From DASRFR01 sp035651455 (lineage in GTDB: Bacteria; Acidobacteriota; Terriglobia; Terriglobales; Acidobacteriaceae): a stretch of 64,000 bases of DNA. The translations under genes and the position numbers were made by a program. Below the pieces are notes generated by a model. The model was given only the letters and a program-made list of their open reading frames with translations. It was not told the DNA's origin and did not search any database. Where the stretch lies: the NCBI GenBank assembly GCA_035651455.1, contig DASRFR010000047.1, positions 992,001 through 1,056,000 of the forward strand. The letters run 5' to 3'. Of the stretch, positions 35,348 through 43,509 are shown one piece after another (the first letter of the stretch is position 1; the number at the start of each line of letters is the position of its first letter).

Positions 35348-35675
35348 AAATTCCGATTCAACCTCCTAACCAACACAGTCTAAGCACGTAGCGCATCAGC
35401 CAGGAAAGGCCCGTCCGATATAAGATTGTCGCTACTGTGAATTGGATTCAGAGCCAGGAGACATTGTGGTATACGCCGGCAGCGCGCCACTGAATCCCGC
35501 CGAGAATGCTGCTCCACATGGGCGGGGAATAACGCCTGACGAAACAGTGGCTTTGCGACACTAACGCGTGTGGCAATCGTGCATGCCGGATACCTGCTCA
35601 GCACCACCGCACCAGGGTTTTCGGCGTGGGCGTCCGTCCAAGAACTCACAATAAAGATAACAGACCAGCAGGCCG

Positions 35676-35725
35676 CGATGTTACGGGCGTAGTGCCGCGG
35701 CCGCGCTCTTAACATCGTAACATCG
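35676..35725. repeat. Perfect 10-bp inverted repeat in the efflux leader
   Basis: CGATGTTACG at 35676-35685 and CGTAACATCG at 35716-35725 are exact reverse complements separated by 30 GC-rich bases. AACATCG also occurs twice in tandem at 35711-35725. It could form a cruciform or RNA hairpin or bind a dimeric regulator. Confidence 0.6.
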
Positions 35726-35732
35726 ACTGTTA
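35718..35732. promoter_or_regulatory. Candidate regulator-binding palindrome upstream of the efflux operon
   Basis: TAACA-N5-TGTTA, a 15-base dyad overlapping the right arm of the larger inverted repeat. The size and arm spacing fit TetR-type operators, which often control RND pumps, but no regulator gene is adjacent. Candidate only. Confidence 0.3.
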
Positions 35733-36071
35733 TTGTACCGGGGTGGGCGTGCTCAGCCCGAAATGTTGATACTGCCCCGAGTACGCAATAATGCACTTGC
35801 TTTGCAGCTGTCACCGATTCTGCTCAATTCCTTAGGTTTTTACAGCGAACCGCCACCTGTACGACGAACAGGAAGGGATAATTCGACAAGAGCACAGGGG
35901 AATTTTGTGGAACCTGCCGGGTGCGTATTTTTGCCGGGGTGAGACTGGGCAGGAACAGACTTCTAGCTCATTGTCTTCGCCAGTCCGGGGGGTGGTTAAT
36001 GCGAGTTTACGGAAGTAGGACTGGGGATAACCCTCTGAAGCACCAGAATTCGTCAATGGCGAGGGCTGGTC

Positions 36072-36914
36072 CTAGTAGAGGACCTCGGTTTCTCCTTTAT
36101 CGGCGACGAGCTTTTCGAAGTGCGACACGATCTTGTCCCGCCTCGCCATTACGGCCTTGACCTCATCTTTTGTAAGATAAGGTTTACTCTTCTGTGCCAA
36201 TTCATTCCCGTCCAGGGTCTTCAATTTCGCAAGAAGCTGACGATCGCAGCGCACAAGTTCTTTCGCGTCGCGCAGATCATTAAACCGCCGAAAGGCACGA
36301 GTGAAATCGATCCTCCAGAGTTTCCAGTTTTCACCGATCAGAACATTCGTGAGGTTGGGATCATTGTCGTACACCAGTTCATCGAAGACCCGGATTCGGT
36401 ACATTTGCTGGTTCCATTTGTCCATTGCGTCTGGCGGAATTGGAATCTTATTTGCTACTCGTTCGGCTTCATCCATCTTGACCGGCAACCACCAACTGAG
36501 CGAACCCGTGGTGCCTTGCCATTTGCGTTCGACGTAGACCGGCAGGAGGTCCTGCAAGCCAATCAACTCGGCCAGTTCGTACGCGGCAATGTTGTACTTG
36601 TAGGAGTCCACAAAGTTAACCTCAGTGCGGCCATTTTGCAGCGCCAACATGGGCTTGTGTTCCTCAATGCCCTGGAAGGAGGCGTCGTGAGTGATGGTTC
36701 CGTCACTCAGGGTAAGCCGCGTTGTATGGGTGACACCTTTCTTGGATTCCTTAAAATTAACCACCTTCGCAGTTCGGAGAAAGACTTTGATTTGGTCATT
36801 CGTCAGACTGGCCGCTGGATCGGTCGCGGCAACGTTAGGCTGCTGGGCGGCAGTTGTCACAGCCAAAGCCAAGCAGCCTGCGAGAATGAGCGTTCGCTGA
36901 CCCACTGTTTGCAT
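36072..36914 (-). CDS. Exported protein with HipA/PI3K-like kinase signature (copy A)
   Basis: A 280-residue protein with a Sec signal peptide (LILAGCLALAVTTAAQ). I know no named family for it. It resembles the minimal core of HipA/PI3K/Fam20-type kinases. An N-lobe-like strand pair is TTRLTLSDGTITHDASF. A helix follows with FVDSYKYNIAAYELAELIG, then LPVYVERKWQ and GSLSWWLPV. A catalytic-loop-like DNDPNLTN places Asp185 and Asn190, and a DFG-like RIDFTRAF places Asp203. The usual ATP-contacting lysine after strand 3 is replaced by Gln81. GGGAGG lies seven bases before the ATG. It is the last gene of the minus operon that starts with the PPP phosphatase, and it is about half identical to copy B. 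Kinase fold is inference; activity is unproven. Confidence 0.6.
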   Translation of the reverse strand: MQTVGQRTLILAGCLALAVTTAAQQPNVAATDPAASLTNDQIKVFLRTAKVVNFKESKKGVTHTTRLTLSDGTITHDASFQGIEEHKPMLALQNGRTEVNFVDSYKYNIAAYELAELIGLQDLLPVYVERKWQGTTGSLSWWLPVKMDEAERVANKIPIPPDAMDKWNQQMYRIRVFDELVYDNDPNLTNVLIGENWKLWRIDFTRAFRRFNDLRDAKELVRCDRQLLAKLKTLDGNELAQKSKPYLTKDEVKAVMARRDKIVSHFEKLVADKGETEVLY

Positions 36915-37103
36915 AGCGTGACCTCCCGATGCGAAGTCTGCAATCCAAGGTTCTCGAGGCAGTTGCGAGCGAGAGCGCGCGGTCGCACCTGCAGCAATCG
37001 GAACGGCCGAATATCAAACATGAACGGGCCCGCGGAGAAGGACACGCGCTTGCGCGGGGGCCAAACGCGCACAACTGGTCACTGCACAACTGGCACCACA
37101 AGA

Positions 37104-37445
37104 TTATCGGGGCATTCGCAAATCAACTCGGGTCGCGTGAAAAACGCCTTTGCTATCAGATTGGCCCAGCACGATGACGAACGATCCATCCTTGAACTCG
37201 CTTTGGTCGGCGGGTTTTCCCTGCTTGGTCCACGCCGTCGAACTGTCGTACTGAATTCGTCTGTCGGTCTGGTCCATGTTTTTCCGTCCGCCGCGGACAT
37301 CCAGGGTTGAATTGTCTTTATTGATGCGAACAATGTGCCCCTGCCACCGCTCCTCTTTTGTTTTGCTGCCCGCCATCGAGTCTGTCTGAGCGAGGATCCC
37401 CACCGTCAAGAGTAGGACAGTGATTAAAATCATTGATCTTTTCAT
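37104..37445 (-). CDS. Small exported OB-like (DUF5666-like) protein, copy A
   Basis: A 113-residue exported protein with a signal peptide (MKRSMILITVLLLTVGILAQ). The mature part is a small beta domain: RWQGHIVRINKDNSTLDVRG, then IQYDSSTAWTKQ and a final strand FHATRVDL. This pattern resembles DUF5666-type OB folds. The start at the ATG complementary to 37443-37445 is set by GGAGGA five bases upstream, over the longer MEDT start. It lies 189 bases upstream of the kinase-like copy A in the same direction. A paralog sits next to kinase-like copy B. Function unknown; the pairing is the main clue. Confidence 0.7.
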   Translation of the reverse strand: MKRSMILITVLLLTVGILAQTDSMAGSKTKEERWQGHIVRINKDNSTLDVRGGRKNMDQTDRRIQYDSSTAWTKQGKPADQSEFKDGSFVIVLGQSDSKGVFHATRVDLRMPR

Positions 37446-37613
37446 TGTGTCCTCCATGCCTTGGGCCGACTTTCAAAAGTGTTAGCAATGGACGCTGTGA
37501 ACCAGGTTCGCGTCTTGATGCCGCGAGAGAGCATAGCTTGGGCCTCCCATAGTGTAAAGCCCGTTCTTAAGTTTTCATGCAAGCACTGGTCACGAACTTC
37601 GCCGCAAAATAGA

Positions 37614-40388
37614 CTAGCGGGTAACCGCTTTTCCAACCGATCGATGCAAGCGCTCCTTCGCTGCCCGGGCAACCTCGCGAAGCAGCGGATCGGAATCGTT
37701 CAAGCAGCGCGTCAATTCGCCTTCCAGTGCGGTAACGCCGAGGGATCCAATCGCGTAGGCGCCGCAGGAGCGCAGCCAGGGATCGTCGCTGGAGACCAAC
37801 GCCACCACGGCCTCTTCGCGGTTCACGATTTCTGTTCTTACCAGGCGGTTGGCAATTCTCGCCTTCTCTTCCACGCTTACCTTTCGGTCCAGCAGCGGCA
37901 ACAGCATGCCCCGCAATTGCGTTTTAAGGATGTTATCCAGGAACTCGAGGGCATTATCGCGAACGGTGATGTTCTTCGATTGCAAGCCCATATAGACCGC
38001 GTGCAGTTCAAGGCTGGGATGGAGTAATGCAAGCAGGCGAAAAATGCGTTCAAGCTCTTGTGTCATCGATTCCGACATCGCCTGGGCCATACCTTGATCG
38101 CCATCCTGCGAGGACTGCAGGGCATGCAAAATCTGGTAAGAGCGGTAGTGGCCCAGAATTTCTGCGGCGAGCACCGTTTCCACCATCGCAATGTCGATCT
38201 CCAATTCCGGATGCATTCGGTGCAGTTTGTTGAGAGCCCGGATGATGGAAAACCGCAAGAAGGAATCACTTTGCAGCATGTTCTCAACTAAGGCCCACTC
38301 CGCTGAGCGCGTCCCGATCGAGACCAGGATGGGAGGGATTTCCCGTCGTATCTCAATGGCCACGGAAGTGTCTCCAAGATGGTCGCGGAGAGAGCCCACG
38401 ATACTCTCCCCAAAGCTCGCCAGAGCCTTGGCTGCTTCCCGACCCAGCACAGGGTGCGCCAGGCGGTCAAGCAAGTCGCCAACCAGACGGCGCTTTCCCA
38501 GTTTTCCCACCGAACGGATAGCTTCGCTAGCAACGGACGTATTAGCGTCCGCCAGCAAATTGGCGAGCAGGGGGTCGAAGCTGTCGGGCAACTCTCCGAG
38601 CAGCCGCGCGACTTCCGTCTTGGTGCGCTCCGATTGGGAACCAGCTTCGGCAACTATGCCCATCAGGATTTGGCGCGCAGCCTCAAGATTTTGCGCCTCG
38701 CCGGGCCGTCCCAAATAGGCGACGACCGCTGAACTGACGGAGAAATCCTCAAAATCGCCAACGTCAGGGATTAACTCCAGCGGATCCACGTGCGCATTGT
38801 GCGTCAGGTACAACAGTGCATCTGTGCGTACGCTGAGGTCAGGATCATGAAGCAGTCGCTCGATTTCCGGGCGAGCTGTTTTGTCTCCGGCCTCCGACAG
38901 GATGGAAATGGCTTTGCTCCGGATTTGCGCGGCCGGATGGCTAAGCAGACTGCGGACGGCGGGGTGAACGGCCCGCTTGTCGACCTGCAACAAATCGAGC
39001 GCGTAAAGAATTTCGTTGGGATCTGAAGCGGAGATATTTGTGGCGAGAAGATCGGCCGTCGAGCGGTCCAACACCAGTGACGGAATCTGTTCCGCTTCAA
39101 GCTGGTGCTGGCTGACGTTTTGTTTCAGTACAGCCACGTATTCGCGCCGCGCCACCAAAACTGCAAACAGCCATGCGGCAACTAGAAACAGCGCAACCCA
39201 ACTCAGGTCACGGGCCGGAAACCTGAGAACCGTCGCGAAAAAAAATACGGTCAAACCGGCCCCGCCATCCCCGAAGCGCCAGATCACAGTATCGATGAAC
39301 CACTTCACCCGCAGCTTGATCCCGCTGGAAATAGGAAGGTAGAGCAACTCGGTGGTGGACCGGTCAATGGAATACCGCAAAATCTGATCGCTGCCGCGCA
39401 GCGCGACGGCTGCGCTGAGAGTTCCAAAAATCAGCAGGCCTGCTGAACCCAGGAGAATGGTAATGGGCAGCAGCGCCAACGAAGTGCCAATCCCGAAGCG
39501 CCGGACGAATCGCGTGGTGAGGAGCAGTTGGAACGCGAGTGATGCCAACCCAGAGTAGAAATTGAACCCGCCAAAATAGACAGCCAGGGCATCTTTGCTC
39601 ACCAGGTACTGCTGGGCGATTGCCATGAACTGCCATCCGGTGAGGGTGGTTAAGCAAGACGAGATGCAGATCACGGTAGCGATGGACCGCAAATAGGGCG
39701 ACGCAAAGATCAACCGCAAGCTCGACACGTTGCCGCTGGCCGCCTGCGCGCCGGCTTGTCCAGACGAGGCTTGTTCTCTAAAGTGGGTTTGCGCATGGCG
39801 CCAGGTGAGCATGACCAGGCAGGCGCAGGTGCCAAGGAGCACGGCCATAGCCAGGAGCAGGCTCTCCGTTCCGAATGCCTTAACCAGGGTGCGCGAAAGA
39901 AAACCTGCGAAGATCCAGCCTAGAATGGCTCCCCCGCCCACCATCCCGAAGATCCGTTTGGCTTCTCGCGTTGTGAGAATGCAGTTTGCCAGGGTCCATA
40001 TCTGTGTGGGCGCGAGGACGGCAACTATCTTTACCCACGCATAGAAGACTGGGAAAAGCCAGATCATGTGCGGGCGCTTCTCGGAGAACGCCCAGAACAA
40101 AACGCACGTGGAAGCGAAGAAGCATAGGCTGGCGGCGACCAGGTTCGCCAGCGCAGTGTGCCGAGTCAGGAGCACATAGCTGCCCACTACCAGCGAAATC
40201 AATGCCGCACTAGCAATGTCGACGAGTGCCAGGTGTCTCGCTTGAAATCGCGACAGGAACAAGGCAGCGCCTGCCACCTTGCCGACGACCGTGCTGGTGA
40301 TTGCGAGAAAAAGACATGCGCAGAGAAGTGTTCCCCGCCCCAAATCACCAGGGTGAATATTCAGAGCGCGCTCGATCCACGCTTTCAT
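37614..40388 (-). CDS. ATP/ADP-translocase-like MFS transporter fused to HEAT repeats
   Basis: A 924-residue fusion. Residues about 10-420 hold about twelve membrane helices. The cytoplasmic segment ILTTREAKRIFGMVGGGAIL matches the Npt1/Npt2 nucleotide-transporter (NTT) type of proteins. Residues about 450-920 are HEAT repeats, for example LLSHPAAQIRSKAISILSEA and DSDPLLREVARAAKERL. Such fusions exist in bacteria without assigned substrate; nucleotide exchange is known only for the NTT proteins of plastids and intracellular bacteria. It starts 17 bases after the stop of the secreted PPP phosphatase and is followed by the small exported protein and the kinase-like protein. A role in moving nucleotides or sensing is open. 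Confidence 0.78.
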   Translation of the reverse strand: MKAWIERALNIHPGDLGRGTLLCACLFLAITSTVVGKVAGAALFLSRFQARHLALVDIASAALISLVVGSYVLLTRHTALANLVAASLCFFASTCVLFWAFSEKRPHMIWLFPVFYAWVKIVAVLAPTQIWTLANCILTTREAKRIFGMVGGGAILGWIFAGFLSRTLVKAFGTESLLLAMAVLLGTCACLVMLTWRHAQTHFREQASSGQAGAQAASGNVSSLRLIFASPYLRSIATVICISSCLTTLTGWQFMAIAQQYLVSKDALAVYFGGFNFYSGLASLAFQLLLTTRFVRRFGIGTSLALLPITILLGSAGLLIFGTLSAAVALRGSDQILRYSIDRSTTELLYLPISSGIKLRVKWFIDTVIWRFGDGGAGLTVFFFATVLRFPARDLSWVALFLVAAWLFAVLVARREYVAVLKQNVSQHQLEAEQIPSLVLDRSTADLLATNISASDPNEILYALDLLQVDKRAVHPAVRSLLSHPAAQIRSKAISILSEAGDKTARPEIERLLHDPDLSVRTDALLYLTHNAHVDPLELIPDVGDFEDFSVSSAVVAYLGRPGEAQNLEAARQILMGIVAEAGSQSERTKTEVARLLGELPDSFDPLLANLLADANTSVASEAIRSVGKLGKRRLVGDLLDRLAHPVLGREAAKALASFGESIVGSLRDHLGDTSVAIEIRREIPPILVSIGTRSAEWALVENMLQSDSFLRFSIIRALNKLHRMHPELEIDIAMVETVLAAEILGHYRSYQILHALQSSQDGDQGMAQAMSESMTQELERIFRLLALLHPSLELHAVYMGLQSKNITVRDNALEFLDNILKTQLRGMLLPLLDRKVSVEEKARIANRLVRTEIVNREEAVVALVSSDDPWLRSCGAYAIGSLGVTALEGELTRCLNDSDPLLREVARAAKERLHRSVGKAVTR

Positions 40389-40405
40389 AGTGGAAGACTC
40401 TTTCG

Positions 40406-41719
40406 CTAGTTCTTTGTCCCCACAACTGTGACCGCGGAGAGGTCCGTTCCGCCGAGCATGTCCTTTGCATCTTTCCCCGCCTTCGCGCTGTTCGGCGGGG
40501 AAACTTTGGCGGACTGCAACACAACCCGCTGTTCCAGGTACTCGGCCGCGATCTCTCCGTCACCGCGGATTTCCAGGGCCGAGGGCTTCCCTCCAGGATA
40601 GTAGCTGCCCAGCATGCCGGTGTCGATCAGGAACACCTTCCCGTCGAAACGGGAGCGTATGTGCTTCTCCTTTTGCACGGTGTGGCCCACGACGATCGAT
40701 GTCGCACCACAGACTTGCAAAATTTTTGGGAGCTGCGAGTTGCCCTCTTCCTCGCTCCACTCGTCGTAGCCGCGGAACCACAAAGGACCGTTGGGGCGCA
40801 CACTGAGCCAGTCCTGCAGGCCGATAAATGGCGTGATCTGATATTGCAGTTGCTCCGGTTGAGGGACTGGATGCGCGCGCTCCACCCGCAGCTCGGCCTG
40901 CACCACGGCGACGATCTCCTGCAGAGTGAAAAACGGCAGAATCAATCCTCGGCCCACCAGGTATTGCCGGGTGGTGTCGAAAGTAGTGATCTCTTCGTGT
41001 ATCCGAGAGTTGATAGTATCGAGCCCCATGGCCGCTATACTCGGATCGAGTCCGCCGTGGAGAAATACAACATTGCCTATCTTCACGATGGCCGGGCGAC
41101 CACGCACCCACTTCCCATATTTACCACCGGGAGAAAATGCCTCACGCTGCTCCAGGAATCCCAGCGGGTGTTGCGCCGTCCAGTCAGCCTCGGTGAGATT
41201 TTGTACGGCAGGCAGTTCCGCCATCAAGTTCGCGTGCCCGGCACGCCACTTTGAAAAGGCCTGCCACGCTGAGCGCCGATGCTTCTCAGAATTTTCTTCG
41301 GCAAAACTGGCGTAGTTTTCTGGCGTTACATAGCGCAGGTCGCCCATGAGGTTCATCACTTCATGGTTGCCGAGCACGCTCACCACGCGGCCGCCTGCCT
41401 TTTTCGCCTCGGGTTCCAGCGTCATGACCAGGTCCATCACTTCTCGAGGCCTGGGACCGCGATCGATCAAGTCTCCGACCTGAACGAAAACAGTGGCGCC
41501 GCCATGCCAACGGCGCTCCTGGTCGATAAGGCCGGCCTTCTGAAGAATGGCCACAAAGTCATCGAGATCGCCGTGGACGTCTCCGACGGCAACAGTGCCG
41601 GGTTGCGCAGCCCAGAGATTGATCGGAACAAGTGTGCAAAGGGCAATCGCCAACAGCAGGTGGCGTCGCTGCCGCAGGAAGAGTGCCATCGAGAAAAGAT
41701 GCTTGTGTTCAGCGACCAC
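40406..41719 (-). CDS. Secreted PPP-family (Shewanella-like) metallophosphatase
   Basis: Calcineurin-type phosphoesterase of 437 residues with all PPP motifs in order: GDVHGD at about 47-52, GDLIDRGP at about 82-89, GNHE at about 117-120, HGG near 209 and GHT near 335. The metal-binding Asp, His and Asn residues are present. The hydrophobic segment HLLLAIALCTLVPINLWAAQ near the N-terminus is a signal peptide, so it acts outside the cytoplasm. The start is GTG 41719 or ATG 41689; neither has a strong site. PPP enzymes dephosphorylate Ser/Thr or Tyr in proteins. It lies 205 bases from the divergently transcribed kinase-like copy B and heads the operon that ends with copy A, suggesting opposing activities. 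Confidence 0.87.
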   Translation of the reverse strand: MVAEHKHLFSMALFLRQRRHLLLAIALCTLVPINLWAAQPGTVAVGDVHGDLDDFVAILQKAGLIDQERRWHGGATVFVQVGDLIDRGPRPREVMDLVMTLEPEAKKAGGRVVSVLGNHEVMNLMGDLRYVTPENYASFAEENSEKHRRSAWQAFSKWRAGHANLMAELPAVQNLTEADWTAQHPLGFLEQREAFSPGGKYGKWVRGRPAIVKIGNVVFLHGGLDPSIAAMGLDTINSRIHEEITTFDTTRQYLVGRGLILPFFTLQEIVAVVQAELRVERAHPVPQPEQLQYQITPFIGLQDWLSVRPNGPLWFRGYDEWSEEEGNSQLPKILQVCGATSIVVGHTVQKEKHIRSRFDGKVFLIDTGMLGSYYPGGKPSALEIRGDGEIAAEYLEQRVVLQSAKVSPPNSAKAGKDAKDMLGGTDLSAVTVVGTKN

Positions 41720-41910
41720 TTGTGGTTTCCATCGCTTGAGCGGCGCAGATCACGGCCCCACCGTGGCCCAAACACAGAGCCTTCAGCGGGTGCCGAAGCA
41801 TAGCTCTGGCCTTAACCGACTGTAAAGCGCAATCTTGACAGGCATATACCTCCTGCGAGGATTTGGGTTGCGAAGTGACGGGCCGGGGAGGTAGATTGTG
41901 GGCGCCATTC

Positions 41911-41918
41911 GGGGAGGG
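41911..41918 (+). promoter_or_regulatory. Ribosome binding site deciding the start of kinase-like copy B
   Basis: GGGGAGGG lies six bases before GTG 41925. The longer frame from GTG 41898 would place this motif inside the coding region and has no comparable site. Confidence 0.75.
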
Positions 41919-41924
41919 TATTCC

Positions 41925-42749
41925 GTGTACACAACAACTTCTTGTTCGCGGAACTTCGTTGTTCCCTTATTGCTTTGTCTTATTTGTGCAGGCACGATCT
42001 GCGCGGCCGACGACTCGACCCTTACCAAGGAACAAATCAAGCATTTCCTGCTCACGGCGAAAGTGGTGTCCAGCAAGCAATCGAGCAAGGGCGTCACGCA
42101 TCCCTGGCGCTTGACACTGAGCGATGGCACCATCACTCACGACGCCTCGTTTCAGTCGGTAAATGAGCACAAAAACAATGTGCAATTCGAGAGCGGACGC
42201 AATGAGCTGACCTTCGTCGACTCCTACAAATACAATGTGGCCGCCTACTCATTGGCCGAACTACTTGAAGTGGACGATATGCTGCCCGTCTATGTCGAGC
42301 GCAGCTGGCGAGGCGACCCCGGTTCACTCAGCTGGTGGCTGCCAGTGAAGATGGACGAGGACGAGCGCGTAAAGCAGAAGATAGCGATTCCCGATCAAGA
42401 CGCATGGAATAAGCAAATGTACCAGATTCGGGTTTTCGATCAACTCATCGCGGACACCGACCCAAATCTGACGAACGTCCTGATCGGTCAAGACTGGCAC
42501 ATTTGGAGGATCGACTTCACACGCGCCTTCCGCGCAGATAAGAACCTGAAAAATCCAGCCGATTTGGTCCGCTGTGACCGCCGGCTGCTTGAAAAATTGA
42601 AAGCTTTGGACGAAAAACAAGTCACGGAGCACACCAAGGCTTATTTAAACAAGAACGAAATCAAGGCTGTAATGGCGCGGCGTGACAGAATCGTTGAACG
42701 CTTTGACAAGCTCATTGCTGAAAAAGGCGAGAGCGAGGTACTCTACTGA
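41925..42749 (+). CDS. Exported protein with HipA/PI3K-like kinase signature (copy B)
   Basis: Paralog of 36072-36914, 274 residues from GTG 41925. The signal peptide is FVVPLLLCLICAGTICAA. Conserved with copy A are GVTHPWRLTLSDGTITHDASF, FVDSYKYNVAAYSLAELL, LPVYVERSW, GSLSWWLPVKMDE, the loop TDPNLTNVLI and WRIDFTRAF. The basic helix KNEIKAVMARRDRIVERFDK and the C-terminus GESEVLY are also shared. As in copy A, glutamine follows HDASF where HipA-like kinases have lysine. The two catalytic-type aspartates and the metal-type asparagine are kept in both copies, which argues for selection on that site. It is followed by a small exported protein and is divergent from the PPP phosphatase. Confidence 0.6.
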   Translation: MYTTTSCSRNFVVPLLLCLICAGTICAADDSTLTKEQIKHFLLTAKVVSSKQSSKGVTHPWRLTLSDGTITHDASFQSVNEHKNNVQFESGRNELTFVDSYKYNVAAYSLAELLEVDDMLPVYVERSWRGDPGSLSWWLPVKMDEDERVKQKIAIPDQDAWNKQMYQIRVFDQLIADTDPNLTNVLIGQDWHIWRIDFTRAFRADKNLKNPADLVRCDRRLLEKLKALDEKQVTEHTKAYLNKNEIKAVMARRDRIVERFDKLIAEKGESEVLY

Positions 42750-42916
42750 ACCTTAACTTCGGCACGCTCACCACGTTGATGCTGGCGTACTCGCGACGGC
42801 GTAAAGGCAAAAAAGCAGCAATCAGTCGAGAGACGTGGCCGCCAACTGGTTTTTGAAAAAACGGGCTTTCTTTTCCCTCGAATGATTACCGATCTCAAAA
42901 AGGAGGAGATCTCATC

Positions 42917-43303
42917 GTGAACAGACTACTCACTGTGTTGTTTGTTGCTTCGGTACTTGCTTACTTGCCGTTAATTCCGGTTTCCGCTCAGGAAAGCCAG
43001 GAGCAGGCAAAGACGACTGCCGCTGATGCGAAAGGTGCAAAGCAGGCTCGCTGGGAGGGCGTCATCACCAGGAGCAGCAAGGATAACTCCACCCTAACCG
43101 TCCGCCAGAGAGGCTCGGACGTCGAAAAGACGGTTGTCTACGACAGTTCGACCAAATGGACGAGCCAAGAACACGGCAGCAAGAAAATCACGCCTATCGA
43201 CGCCAGCCAGGTTAATGATAATGACCGGGTTATTTGCCTGGGGACCTGGGACAAAAATGGCGCACTACACGCCAGTCTCATTTCAAAGCGAGTGACGCCG
43301 TAG
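42917..43303 (+). CDS. Small exported OB-like (DUF5666-like) protein, copy B
   Basis: A 128-residue exported protein with signal peptide (LLTVLFVASVLAYLPLIPVS). A Gln/Lys/Ala-rich linker leads to a beta domain with RWEGVITRSSKDNSTLTVRQ, VVYDSSTKWT and NDNDRVICLGTWDKNG. It is a paralog of 37104-37445; the D-N-S-T-L and Y-D-S-S-T-x-W-T blocks are the shared core. AAGGAGGAG precedes GTG 42917. It follows kinase-like copy B by 167 bases, the reverse of the order seen at copy A. Function unknown; single-strand or oligosaccharide binding would fit an OB fold but is a guess. Confidence 0.7.
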   Translation: MNRLLTVLFVASVLAYLPLIPVSAQESQEQAKTTAADAKGAKQARWEGVITRSSKDNSTLTVRQRGSDVEKTVVYDSSTKWTSQEHGSKKITPIDASQVNDNDRVICLGTWDKNGALHASLISKRVTP

Positions 43304-43393
43304 CGAGAGTTGATAGGGCTCTCGATGCAGCAAATCGGTAAGCAAAGGAGAAGATAGTCTCAGGTCGGTACTGAAAACCAAGCCTGATTTTCG

Positions 43394-43436
43394 GGGGAAG
43401 CCATGGCGGAAGTGGCTTCCCCATAAGTTTTTATTC
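43394..43436 (+). terminator. Rho-independent terminator after the kinase-like B / small protein B pair
   Basis: GGGGAAGCCA (43394-43403) and TGGCTTCCCC (43413-43422) form a perfect 10-base stem with a 9-base loop, followed by ATAAGTTTTTATT. The T-run is on the plus strand only, so it ends the plus transcript and not the opposing regulator gene. Confidence 0.75.
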
Positions 43437-43509
43437 GGCAAAGCACGTTACAGTCGGCATTGCCGTGCTCACCCGAGACATCCTGACGCGCTGACGCATA
43501 CCGAGAGGA

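Larger units (their letters stand above)
35348..36071. other. Non-coding leader of the efflux operon (724 bases)
   Basis: I see no convincing gene here. A 144-codon open frame on the minus strand (35814-35380) has a short hydrophobic stretch but no family resemblance and no ribosome binding site. The region holds an inverted repeat pair and a TetR-operator-like palindrome (separate entries), so it may carry the pump promoter. Confidence 0.5.

Noticed and set aside
35380..35814. 144-codon minus-strand frame in the efflux leader
   Set aside because: It has a hydrophobic stretch but no ribosome binding site, no motif and an unlikely composition for a regulator.
36120..37310. 396-codon plus-strand frame opposite kinase-like copy A
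   Set aside because: The minus-strand reading has a signal peptide, a good ribosome binding site and a paralog; this one has none.
41835..41863. TTGACA box before kinase-like copy B as a promoter
   Set aside because: The sequence 17 bases downstream (AGGATT) is too poor a -10 box to claim.
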